NCBI GenBank assembly: GCA_904063045.1
Contig: CAJFCJ010000003.1
Location: 2,342,504-2,406,503, forward strand
Reading direction: 5' to 3'
Source: Dimorphilus gyrociliatus
Taxonomy: Eukaryota > Annelida > Polychaeta > Dinophilidae
Length of the DNA stretch: 64,000 nt
The translations under genes and the position numbers were made by a program. Positions 49,343 to 59,934 of this stretch are shown here, piece after piece. Position 1 is the stretch's first letter, and each line of letters starts with the position of its first letter. Under the pieces are notes generated by a model. It ran no database searches. It was not told the origin of the DNA and worked only from the letters and a program-made list of their open reading frames with translations.

Positions 49343-50922
49343 TTAATAGTCGTAATATACCATTTCTTTTTGATTACTTGAAATACCTAGAACACTTTTT
49401 GATAGCTGATTCTGCTTGTTGTTTGATGGGCTCCCCCCAAAGTTTGATCTATAACTAGGACCCTTATTCATATTGACACTTGAGTACTGAGGAAAGTTTT
49501 GAACATTTGACATATTTGGAGATGAAAGACCCAAGTTTTTATCTCTAAATTAGATTAGTAAAATAAGATGATTATAAAAATACAAAATTTATCAAACCTC
49601 GTTTTTAAGTAAGCTATTGCAACTATAACAATTATTGTAGCCAACAGAGTCACAGCAACAACTACAGATATTACAACGAATAATGGTTTTTTGCCCTGAA
49701 GTATATCAAAAAGTGCAAATATGATGTATGCTGGCATATACTCTATTGAATTCTAGTTAAATAACTAAAAACAACCTTGATAGCTCTCCTAGGATTTTGA
49801 CCAATTTCAACCTGTAACCATGGAATAAATTTTCTATAGTTATTATGATACAAATATACTTACAGAATCGGTTGAATCAGTTAAAAGCTCATCATCATCA
49901 TCTTTGTCGAAAGGTAGTTTAAAATCTTCAATATCTTCGCAGTATATACCAGTGTATCCTGTTGGACAAATACATATCGGTTTGTCCTGGACCATTTCAC
50001 AGCTTCCTCCGTGTAGACAATTTAAACACGTTGAATTGTCACTCTCCTTTGCACTTTTGTCTTTTATATTACAAAACTTTCCTGTCCAACCTAAATTATA
50101 AAAAAAGTCTCTTAAGTTCTATTTTATAAAATTAAATTAATTTTAAAAACCTTGAGTACATATTAGTTTACCGGTATTGTCGCAGATGTATTGAGGTTTC
50201 CCCTCAGAATTACAATATTTCGAACAGTCTGAATTGTAATACTTCTGTTTACAATCTACTTGATATTGAAATGTTACACTGATTTTAAAGAATAAGATAA
50301 AGTAAAACATCCAAATTCATTAATATTGTAATCATACTTTATCATAAATTTGTTGTCTTTACATATCACATTGTATTTATTATTATCCGTTTTCTTTTTC
50401 AATTTTACAGGAAAATGCCCAAAAAAGTACTTATAGTCAGATGGATATTTTAATGTAACTGACAATTCAAGATACACAACATGACTCGAAGGCTGTAAAA
50501 TGAGATATTTATGAATTTTAAGGATAAAATGTTAAATAATTTTCTTTATCTTTTAAACGATTAAGATACCAACATAGTAACCAGGTAATTCGAATAAATA
50601 TTGCGCTCTTTCCAAGAACAGACCTTCAACAAGATCACCAGTGGCTAATTCAAATTCATTTGATTTTAATCTTTTGAAACATCCTACAGCAGTAGTGGCA
50701 TTACGAGAATTATAAGCGCACACATTTAGCTCAAAAGTCCACATATTCCGAGGAACATCAGACTGCGCTCTTAAGAAAGTCATTAAAATTGACCATTGAA
50801 ATGTTAAAGGTATAAACTAAAAATGTATTTATATGTAAAAGAAAAAGTATAATTTTCTTAAATATTATTAAAACATACAGAAAGAATTTCAAAAACTGGT
50901 ACAAATATTTTCCATTTCATAA
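49343..50922 (-). CDS. Short DSL-type Notch ligand with one EGF repeat
   Basis: Minus-strand multi-exon gene, roughly 350-380 residues. In order: a short N-terminal hydrophobic signal ([13 protein letters not shown], using a first exon 50922-50879); an N-terminal beta domain ([43 protein letters not shown]) like the C2/MNNL domain of Delta and Jagged; a DSL domain ([16 protein letters not shown], then [17 protein letters not shown]); one EGF-like repeat (CLHGGSC, then [12 protein letters not shown]); an acidic linker; one membrane helix ([20 protein letters not shown]); and a tail of about 70 residues ending YYDY. Delta and Jagged ligands usually carry six or more EGF repeats, so this is a strongly reduced ligand. 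Joins around 49750-49860 are uncertain (a 10-base exon or one longer intron). Confidence 0.72.
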
Positions 50923-51132
50923 TTTCTGTTATTAAATAATTTATTGAAAAGTTGAATAGTTTAAAAATTTAAAATATTCAATTAAATAGTCAAGTTTGTT
51001 TTCATCTCTGTTGAAATAACTATATATCTTATTATAAAACTGTTTTAACTTCTCTCTTTAATTGGACGGAAAAGGCAAAGCAGAATAAAATCTTCAGTTT
51101 GAGGGATATACATATTTCTAAACCGAAGTTAT

Positions 51133-54096
51133 TCAAAGTTTTTTTACAATTCTTTTACTGTTTATGCATTTATGTAACCACTCTTCAGTTCTGTACTTCT
51201 TATTATCAGAATTTTCGTCACTTATGACATAATCAGCGCTATCTTTGTCTGTATCTTTTACGAGTAATCCTCCAAAAGCTATTATGTAACGTTTCAGCTG
51301 TTTATAATTTTCTAATTCTTTCTTAATAAAGAAAGTTGCGTCCTTGAAGTAATCTGGTAGTTTCTGTTGTTTTGTTTGATTAAAGTAATTAATATCATTC
51401 ATATAATAGTTAAGGTACAAAACAGCTTAAATTACATTTTTTGGTCCGAAATAGGTTCCAGATTCTGTATCTCCTGATCCGTTCGCCTCCTTTTTAGACT
51501 AGAGAGATAAAAGAAAATTTACTCATAAAAATTATCTCAAAACTACGAACCTTTACGGAATCATCCAGTTTTCTTCTCTTCGGTGCAGATTCACCGTCGC
51601 TATTATCATCTATTGTATCTTCATCCTCGCTATCTTCTGCTTCAGCACCAGGAATAACTATATCTGTGTTTTTTTTAGATTCTTCAAATAGTACTTTCAA
51701 TTGTTGGAGACTCGTTGCTTCTTCCCAAGACTTGTCGTCTCTTCTTTTTGTACACCTTGGAAACCTTATGGAAATACCATCAGCTGTATGAGCCTCAGAC
51801 TTACTAAATTCAGTTCCAGTGACCTCCCATACTGGAGCATTCTTTGGATCTCTAACAACAAAGTCAGGAACATATCCATTGCTAACTTTCAACCAAGAAG
51901 GTACCTTTCCCTTATCTTGCGAAATTTTAATAACATCTAGTTCACTTTGCAGTTTATCTAGCGTTTTATCGTCAAATCCTGAACCGCACTTTGTAACTGT
52001 TACCCATTTCTTTTCATCAGAATCGTAAACACCCATCAAAAATATAGACATAAGCCCTCCCTTTGTACCTGTTCCAAAATAAGCTCCTAATACCACTAGA
52101 TCAGCTGTATCTGCCATTGCTCCAGAAGCTAGATAGTCTTTTTTAACTTTTAACCAATGCCTTTTTCCAGGTTCATAGATGCTCTTTGCATCTTTTAAAA
52201 CAAGACCCTCTAGTTTTTCATTAAACACTCTGGTTAATAAGGATCTTAAATCGGCAGCTTTCTTTATCTTATGGTTTTCTGAAAATAAAATTCTGTTTGG
52301 TATCTCTATCATACTATCTTCCAAAAGCGCTCGTCTTTCTTTTAACGGTCTATCCATTAGGTTTTCCCCTTTGCAAAGTAAACAATCAAAAATAAATAAG
52401 CACACGTTTGCATCCTTGAAAGCAGCTTTCTTGTGGACTCCTAATGTACCGAAGGGCAGCGGCTTGGACGTTTTATTATCAATTAGTAAAACCTCACAAT
52501 CCAAAATTAAATCTGATATTCCAGGAAATGCTTTAGGGATGAATTCTTTAAAATGTGATACTTTGTGAGCCTATAACATAAGAAAAATGTCAGCAAATTT
52601 TCTAATGTTAAAGAAAAAAAAAGACAAAGCAGTACTTGAACTGGCTTCAAACTTCTGGAAAAATAGCAAAATTTATCACCACTTTTATGTAGCTGAACTC
52701 TCTCCCCATCATATTTAATCTCAGCAAACATTCCATTTGGACATTTAGCCATTGCCGATTCGATTGACTTGCAAGCTTCGGCGAGCATAGGTTTCACGGG
52801 AGTCATTAAACAGGCTTTTATACTTAATTCCTTAACCAATTCTCCACTTCGTCTTTTTATTACTCTATCTACGACATCTTTTAAATTATGAGATGCCTTA
52901 AAGGCTTCATAAGCATTGGGATCTAAAGCGTCCAAAATATGCTTGGCTCCAGCATTTATTCTCAAATCATGCTTGATTAAGCGAATGACCATTTTTAAAT
53001 CGTTGTATGTACATTTGGAAGCTATGTTCTTAAGACAGCTTAATTGTTCATCTTCTTTCGTTCTAGTGGACAGATTCTCTAACATATTATCAAGTTCCTG
53101 ATTGGTTAGAGTACTCTTCTTAACAGGCTTTAATTTGCTTGATTTCTTAAAGAAAACTTGAATAGTATCGGCCACATCGCCTTTTTCCAAATCATTTACC
53201 ATTTCATCCAAATTTGTTTGAAAGATCTGTGAGAGGATAAGAATACCGCTGCATTATACTATATAGACTTTTGACAATAGAATCAGAACTAACCTGACTA
53301 AATAATTTAACTAACTGTTTATTGTTCAAATTGTATACTCTTTTCACAACTCCCGGAAGTAGAAGTTTAAATAATAGGAACAAATCTCCGTCAAATTTAT
53401 CTAATTAAGATTGGAAATCTTAATTATTAAAATTGATTTTACAAAGCTATCGATACCTTTTTGGATGAAATTTTTAACAACTTCCGTCTTTGCCAAGTAG
53501 CCACTAACTTCTGCAATTCCAGCACATAATTTACGATATTCCCGAAAATTATCACATCTTCCAATAGGTATGTCCGGATCTAGAGGGAGCGGAGGTGTTA
53601 TAGATCTTGACGGTTCCTGCTTTTTTTCTGGTTTTTTAATTGGTGATCCTCCTGTTTTCTTTAAATCTAATTGAGCTTGTACCAGTTTCTTTTTCTTCGA
53701 TGGAGATTGTGCCCTTTTTTCTAATGTTTCTAAGTAGATTTGTAAGGGCGTATTATGTAATCTTAAGAAAGATCTTATTTGTAATCATTTCGAAATATGT
53801 ATACCTTTAATTAACTTTGAGATTGTCTTTTTGTCTTCATCCTCTAAATCACCAAAGCAATCGATATCTTCCTCTTCTTCGATTATTTTGGTGGTAGCCT
53901 TAGCTTTTAAGAAAGATTCAAATATACATACTGGGTGAAAGTAACTTTTCATTAAACTGCCATCATCGTCTCCAGCGAAATAATTTGATGTTAACTTGGC
54001 TACTCTAAGACTCCCTTTTTCGAGTTTAGTCTTGCAACGTTTACAATTAGCAACTCGTTTAGCATAGTCAGCAAGAAATACTTTTCCGTCTGCCAT
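51133..54096 (-). CDS. LIG3: DNA ligase III
   Basis: Multi-exon minus-strand gene. ATP-dependent ligase for single-strand break, alternative end-joining and mitochondrial DNA repair, acting with XRCC1. Domains in order: N-terminal PARP-type zinc finger (CKRCKTKLEKG ... YFHPVC, the CCHC ligands), a lysine-rich linker, the DNA-binding domain (KPVKKSTLTNQELDNML ... RLIKHDLRINAG), the nucleotidyltransferase domain with adenylated lysine in EIKYDGERVQ, motifs DCEVLLIDN and EGLVLKD, the OB-fold (SGAMADTADLVVLGAYFGTG ... CTKRRDDKSW), an acidic/basic linker, and a C-terminal BRCT (RYIIAFGGLLV ... EEWLHKCI). The BRCT identifies an alpha-like form that can bind XRCC1. The start chosen is the ATG at 54096; in-frame upstream ATGs at 54180 and 54168 could add a basic leader. 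Neighbour SNX3 is head-to-head. Confidence 0.95.
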
Positions 54097-54243
54097 TTCG
54101 TAAGTTTGTGAACTGCACGAAATTTTCAATATACAAAAACTACGATGGTGCCATCTAGTTGGACACATTCCGAGAAACATACACCTCTGCCGGAAGTTTC
54201 TATTCACTAAGAATCATAGTGATAAACTGGTAGTGGTTCTAAA
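54097..54243. promoter_or_regulatory. Compact divergent promoter of LIG3 and SNX3
   Basis: Only 147 bases lie between the two main start codons. They contain an ETS-family core CCGGAAGT at 54190-54197 and GTGCCATCTAG at 54148-54158. There is no TATA box, as expected for a shared housekeeping promoter. Part of it may also be translated as an N-terminal leader of LIG3. Confidence 0.55.
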
Positions 54244-55181
54244 ATGGCCAACAACGGGGCTACAGCAAAAATTCCAGTTAAAAAACAAACACTGGAAGAT
54301 GCCTACTCTCCTCCAGCTAATTTCCTAGAAATAGATGTTATTGACCCTCAAACCCATGGCGTTGGCAAAAAAAGATATACGGATTATGAAGTTAGAATGA
54401 AAGTGGGTGTTTCCTATTAATTTCATCAATTTTGAACATATTTATCAATCTTCAAACTATTTTTATTTGATATATTATGCTTTTGATGTAACGTTATAAT
54501 GTCAAAATGATTAAATTAAATGTTTGTGAAGCTGAGAATGGATGATAATGACTCATCAAATTTTTTCAGACTAATTTGCCGGTGTTTAAAGTAAAAGAAT
54601 CGAGCGTTAGAAGGAGATATAGTGACTTTGATTGGTTAAAAGTCGAACTTGAAAGAGATAGCAAGGTTTGTTTGGTGGCTTTTTCATAAAAAATAACAAT
54701 TCTTATTTAAAAAAAAGTTCTTATTTTACACTTAATAAACAAAAAACAATAAAATAATAGATTGTTGTCCCGCCACTCCCACCGAAAGCTTGGTCAAGGC
54801 AACTTCCTTTCCGAGGAGATGATGGCATTTTTGAAGATGAATTCATCGATGAACGTCGTAGGGGACTAGAAACATTTATCAACAAGTAAATATATGTTAT
54901 ACATATAAACTTTTTACTTTCGATCGAATTACTCTGATAAATTAGGTTTTCAACATAAATAATGATGAGTAGTTAACATTCAACCTATATACCAATTAAA
55001 CTCATTTACTTTATTTATAAACACCTAAGTATGTTTACAGATTTTTATAGTTTTTTCTTTTGTTATCCTTTATAGAGTTGCTGGCCATCCATTAGCGCAG
55101 AACGAAAGATGCCTTCACATGTTCTTGCAGGAACCAGTTATTGATAAAAACTACATTCCTGGAAAAGTTCGACTAACTTAA
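54244..55181 (+). CDS. SNX3: SNX3/SNX12 sorting nexin
   Basis: Four exons (54244-54402, 54570-54665, 54761-54885, 55076-55181) join in frame to 161 residues (human SNX3 162). It consists almost entirely of a PX domain. The phosphatidylinositol-3-phosphate pocket is visible in RRRYSDFDWL and the proline loop PPLPPKAW, with a further basic site in RRRGLETFINK. SNX3 acts on early endosomes with retromer to recycle membrane receptors such as Wntless. The sequence is near-identical to vertebrate SNX3 across NFLEIDVIDPQTHGVG and QEPVIDKNYIPGKVR. SNX12 is a vertebrate paralogue, so this is probably the single invertebrate gene. Confidence 0.96.
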
Positions 55182-55529
55182 GGAATGAAGAAATTTAACG
55201 AAACGTTAAAAAAATACTAAAACAAAAAAAAATTAAAAAAGAAAGAAAAGCGTCAAGAAAATCCCCTGTTATCGGCAGTGTTGTAATTCTTTTTAGCCGA
55301 AATTCAGCGCTTATGTATAGGTAAATATTTGTGCTTTATAATAATGTCATTGAGAATCAAGTAATAGAATTATGCGTTTCTCTATAACGCTTTTTTTGCG
55401 ATTTTCAATAAAATACTCGCAATATTTCATAATTTTTCTCTTTTTTTCATCCTGATGTTATATTTTAAGGCATTAAAAGTTTAAAATATTTACAAAAAAA
55501 AAGACAATGAGTTATTATTGCATGAATAT
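55182..55529. other. Tail-to-tail spacer
   Basis: 348 bases between the SNX3 stop and the phosphodiesterase stop. Probably both 3' UTRs, with A-rich runs near 55215-55250 and 55490-55505. Confidence 0.5.
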
Positions 55530-58500
55530 TTAAAGAGATAAATTTTGTTCTTTTATTCTTATCCAACCAAGATAATTTTTATCTGCTTCATTGTAAATTT
55601 CTATTAAAGATGGAAAGAGACCAACAAGAATTTTTAACCCTGGAAGTATAGCGTTTGCAAAGAGTTCAATATGATTATTTATAAGATCTTTCTCCCGGTA
55701 TAATTTATCATATCTTCCATTAGCAGCTTTAAATAATTCATCTTCTTTATTCATCTCGGATTCTAGAAGATCACAAGCGATTCTATGCTCCTCCCAAGGT
55801 AAACAACAATAGTAAAGATTTGATAAACTTGATATTAAACTTATAATACGTTCCTTCCAAGTTGTATTTTCTATATTCATTTCTTCAAGGTTTGCTAAAG
55901 CTGCTATATCATTTACAACTCCTACCAAATTATTTTGTCTTGTTGATAAAATACATAGTCTTATCGTCTTCAATACTTCTTCATAATCAGTTTCATTAAG
56001 GTCATAGAAGATGTTTATTTCTGAATTTTGCAGTAACAAGTAGGTTATTTTTAGATGATGTTGTTCTATTATTGAGCATTTGTAGATTAAAGACATGGGA
56101 TCATTCGTTGATTTTAGATAATCGTTGTTGACGCCTCTGTGATCGATATGAAGGCATAGACACGCAATGAAGATCGCTTTAACTTGAATAATAGGTAATT
56201 TAACATCGCCTCTAATCTTTTTCAAAATGGTATAAACAAAATGAGCAGTTCGGCAAGCATTCTTCCAATTATGAAATGGTACAGGCCTATAAGATTTTTT
56301 AGCTGACAGTATAAATCCAACTAATTTGTTTAGTTGAAAGCCGTTTGGTCCTAGAAATTGAATAAAAATTGATTATTATATATAATTAACATAAAAATCT
56401 GTAAAAAAAAATATAGAATCTTTCATTTATTCTTATCTCGTTTTTAACGTAAACCTGCTAGCTGTTGGCACATGTAGATAATAAGTTGGGGTAGTATGTT
56501 CTCGCAGTCATGAAAAGTAAACGAATGATTATCTATATTATCGGGTATTTTGACAGGATTAAGGATGGCTTTACTTTTAATAGCTGCTTGAATATCCTCA
56601 CCGCACCACATGTGATGCGAAAGTACATCCTCACAAATTTTTGTAGTATAAGCGTTCATTTTCAATTTGTCTACTAGTTTGGAGTAGTTAATAATCAATT
56701 TTAAATGAGCCTCAATTGACTGTATAGTCTCAATGTCATTAGAAGTAAAACCGCCTTCAAAGTTCCTTTTATTTATTAACTCTATAACAGCTACAACCTT
56801 GTCATTTTCCTTTTTCAAAAAACAATAAAACCATATCTATATTTGTTTGTCATCTGATAAAGTTTATAAATACAAAATGTTTGCTAGTTAATCTAAATGA
56901 TAATTTGTTTATGTATAAGCTATGAAAATATTAGTATCCCTTTGAATAGTCATAGTTAAAGCGCAACGAAATAAGATGATTTTTTTTATACAATTCTAAA
57001 AGAAAATCTGATCAAGGAAGAGAAATTTTTCCGATTAACCATGCAATTACCTTGATTGGAAAAGCCAGGATATTTCTTGTAAAATGCCCGTCAATTTTCT
57101 CATCGAATCTACTATCGCGAAGGACGTTGTTGATTCTAACAAGTTCACACTTTCGAGCAACGTAACCGGCTATACCTTCTTCTAAAGAAAATTCGATTCT
57201 TTTATCATTAGAGATGGATGATATCACTCTATCTTCTTCTTCGACTTGATATATGATGGATTTCTCAGCCCCTATTAATTTATCAGTGATAAATGTCTCT
57301 ACATATTCAGGTAGAAGAGGTAAATCAAAGGTATCAGTGAAAGAGTTGTAATGAAAGTTTAGTAAGTAATTATTTAATTGATTTTGCTTTTCGGAAGAGA
57401 AATTTGCCTGAAGATAAAGAAATATGATATTTATCTTTGCACTGATATAAGTATATATAAAAGAAAAGGAAAAGAGTTAAAGAATGTCATCTAACATGAA
57501 GTCGATTAAGTAAAATACCAAACCAGGCTGAAACAGTGATAACCAATCGTAAGTGCCACTGTGAGAACGGATTCTTATCAGAATTCTTCTGAAACTGTAT
57601 AATATCTGTCAAAAAGGGAAACAATTTACAAACGAGCATATTGAATTTAATATAAAGCCGATTAATACACAAAATATCGCCTTTAGGAAGACATATTGGT
57701 GCAGCTATGACAGATTGTTTAAACAAAGAATTCATGCATGGAATATTCTCTGGGAATCTTTCATCTAGAGCAACATCCTTAGAAAATATTACTTCTTGAT
57801 TTATTGCAGAATAAGCTGCAACCGTTGAGTTTTTTTTTATCTCTCCGTAAGGTATAAATGACCATTTTCTATGGGATTGAAAAGAGTGAATTACTATGTA
57901 GATCGTATCTACATTTCTGGAAGAGAGAAAATGATAATAAAAATTTAATAAGTGTAAACTTTGTTTTCTTGTTGAATGTATATGAATACAGATCTTTATC
58001 CTAGAGAAGAAACAAGAGAGATAACCTATATATTAATATATAAATAAGCTACTAACGCCAGAATACCCAAGAATTATTAAATCAAACTGATCAGCGTTTA
58101 TACCTGTTAATTAATGATTATCTAAGAAAATTATTAAATTGCTAATCAAAAGAAATACGAACAAGTCGATAGTAAAGAAGTCATGTGATACGTGTGCCTA
58201 TGTAAATTACGCCTGGTCTCCAATTCATTATCAGCGTCCCTAAGAAGTTTTTTCTGTACTTGCTTTATTTTCTTTTCCTTGAACTTAAAACGAAAGAAAA
58301 ACACTGTGATTTTACATCTAAGACAAATACAACAAAACATACAATATCATCACATAAATCATCGTCTAATTCATCTTTCAACACTAACTTCTTTTTTCTT
58401 ATTAACCAGTTTTTTATTACCTCTAAAGGTATACAATCAATAACATACTGCTCCAACATTTTCGGATTCATTTCCATAAAGTTTCTCATGCTAACAGCAT

Positions 58501-58764
58501 CTTCATCTACGAAAATATAACAGATAGATTGAAATGAATTACAGAGTAAGATGAATATGTCATCAAGTTGGGAAATGTTGGTATTAGAATAAAGGAACAA
58601 AGTAAGAAATGGATTATAAATATGTTAAAAATGTACATAAGAAATGTGTACTTACCATAACGAAATCTTTGCTCTTTGCTATGTTTTTTATCGACATATG
58701 TCAATTTATGACCGGGCAACGGATTTTTCTGGACAGTTGATAGTTGACGGCTTGCATCCACCAT
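55530..58764 (-). CDS. GAF-domain phosphodiesterase homologue, predicted catalytically dead
   Basis: Multi-exon minus-strand gene. Order: N-terminal segment (NFMEMNPKMLEQYVIDCIP, like the pre-GAF helix of PDE5/6/11), GAF-A (WSFIPYGEIK ... SVIAAPICLPKGD), GAF-B (EEGIAGYVARKCELVRINNV, RDSRFDEKIDG, ILAFPI, with the NKFDE-type residues largely kept), then a PDE catalytic fold. The fold is clear (FQLNKLVGFILSAKKSYRPV, DHRGVNNDYL, IIEQHHLKITYLLL). The four metal ligands are changed: HNWRHA reads HNWKNA (His to Asn, 56259-56261), SHDLDHRG reads CLHIDHRG (His to Leu, Asp to His, 56148-56153), and the conserved Asp before KPW is Asn (55818-55820). The substrate glutamine region (NNHIELFANAILPGL) has no Gln. 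The nearest families are PDE5, PDE6 and PDE11. Exon joins at 57740-58500 are only partly resolved. Confidence 0.8.
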
Positions 58765-59164
58765 TTACAAGTATAAATTTTATGAGATGTGTTTTACTTT
58801 ATTGTTATTATTTTTAATTTAAAGTATAAAAATGATGTAAGTATTAACTGATAATAATCTTCCTTTAATTGTTTTGTATTAATTTTGCAGTTGTATCTTT
58901 TAAATTGTAGGGTAAGTTCGGTTTTTTAAATATTTCTTCTTTATACATTAAAGTTAGGAAAGCTTTGTTTCATTTAATGCTGAACTATTTAACGAATTTC
59001 ATCGTTTTCATGATATTTTTTCCAACCGACTTATTGATTTTCTCTCTTTTTTTTATATGTAAACGATATGTGTGAAACACTTAAGTTTTGGCTTTGATAG
59101 TCATAGGACGAGGCAGGATTTGTGTAAGAATTTCTTTATGATCTTATTCATTTTATTAATAGAG
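58765..59164. promoter_or_regulatory. Divergent upstream region
   Basis: About 400 AT-rich bases between the PDE-like start and the TATA box of the next transcript. It should contain the PDE-like promoter. Nothing else is recognisable. Confidence 0.4.
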
Positions 59165-59175
59165 ACTATATAAAA
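59165..59175 (+). promoter_or_regulatory. Candidate TATA box
   Basis: ACTATATAAAA is a near-perfect TATA element on the plus strand. It would place a transcription start near 59195-59200, just ahead of a GC-rich block. Confidence 0.5.
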
Positions 59176-59197
59176 GCACATGTTTGAGAAAGTTTAT

Positions 59198-59443
59198 AGT
59201 TGTAGTAGCTTTTAAACGGTATAATTAGAATACTATTTACGATATTTGAGTTTGGTCAGTTTGCCCAGTAGACTAACGAATAGGAAGAGAGACCGCGCGA
59301 ACGCAAGATCTCTCACTAACAAAAATTACGCGGCCGAATTGACCCAATGTGGGACAATCGCAGAGTTCAGCCAATCCCAGTGCAATGAAGGGCCTCGCTC
59401 CGAAGCCTCGCGCCTTCGTGATCACGCGATGACTCTCCGCCAA
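59198..59443 (+). other. GC-rich block, probable 5' UTR exon of the FANCG-like gene
   Basis: This block is much richer in GC and CpG than its surroundings (for example GACCGCGCGAACGC near 59292 and CCTCGCGCC near 59406). It ends at a strong donor (CCAA then GTAAGT at 59444). The first good acceptor downstream is TTTTTGCAG ending at 59933, one base before the ATG of the FANCG-like gene. Three short upstream reading frames start at ATGs near 59347, 59386 and 59429. The exact 5' end is unknown. Confidence 0.45.
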
Positions 59444-59934
59444 GTAAGTTTAACGGCTAAGAGCTGTCATTTGCTTAAAGAGTGATCTGGCTTGATACAC
59501 ATTTCATATCTCATTTGCATATTAAGCATTGTTTTAGCTTTGGATTGTATTTTCGAAAGTACCAATAAAATGTGCTTATTTAGCCTCATTTTCAATCACA
59601 AATTTCACATTATCTTATTATTATGTAACAAATTGGTAAAAAATAAATTTTAGGGAGTTTTTACGAAAATACAATGGCGGCATCTGGTGGCTTTTTTACA
59701 ATATAATGGTAAAACGTAAATTTTCTACCAGTTTAGTCAAAGTTTAAATTTCATGATAACTATTTCATTTTAAACAAATAAAGTTTATTTGTGCTAAAGC
59801 AGGATTTCCTTGTGGATATAATCGAATTTACAATATGTCAACAAATGGAAACTTTATCTCAACAATCGAAGCAAACTCAGCTTTTTTTTGAGCGATATTA
59901 TCTTACTCTACTTCGTTGATATAGTTTTTGCAGA

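Noticed and set aside
54205-54207. Longer LIG3 start that would extend the frame to 54207
   Set aside because: That codon is GTG, not ATG; the first upstream in-frame ATG is at 54180.
59198-59520. GC-rich block as a structured RNA (RNase P, MRP, SRP, snRNA or spliced leader)
   Set aside because: None of the conserved cores of these RNAs that I know is present, and the block ends in a splice donor with a fitting downstream acceptor, so a 5' UTR exon explains it better.
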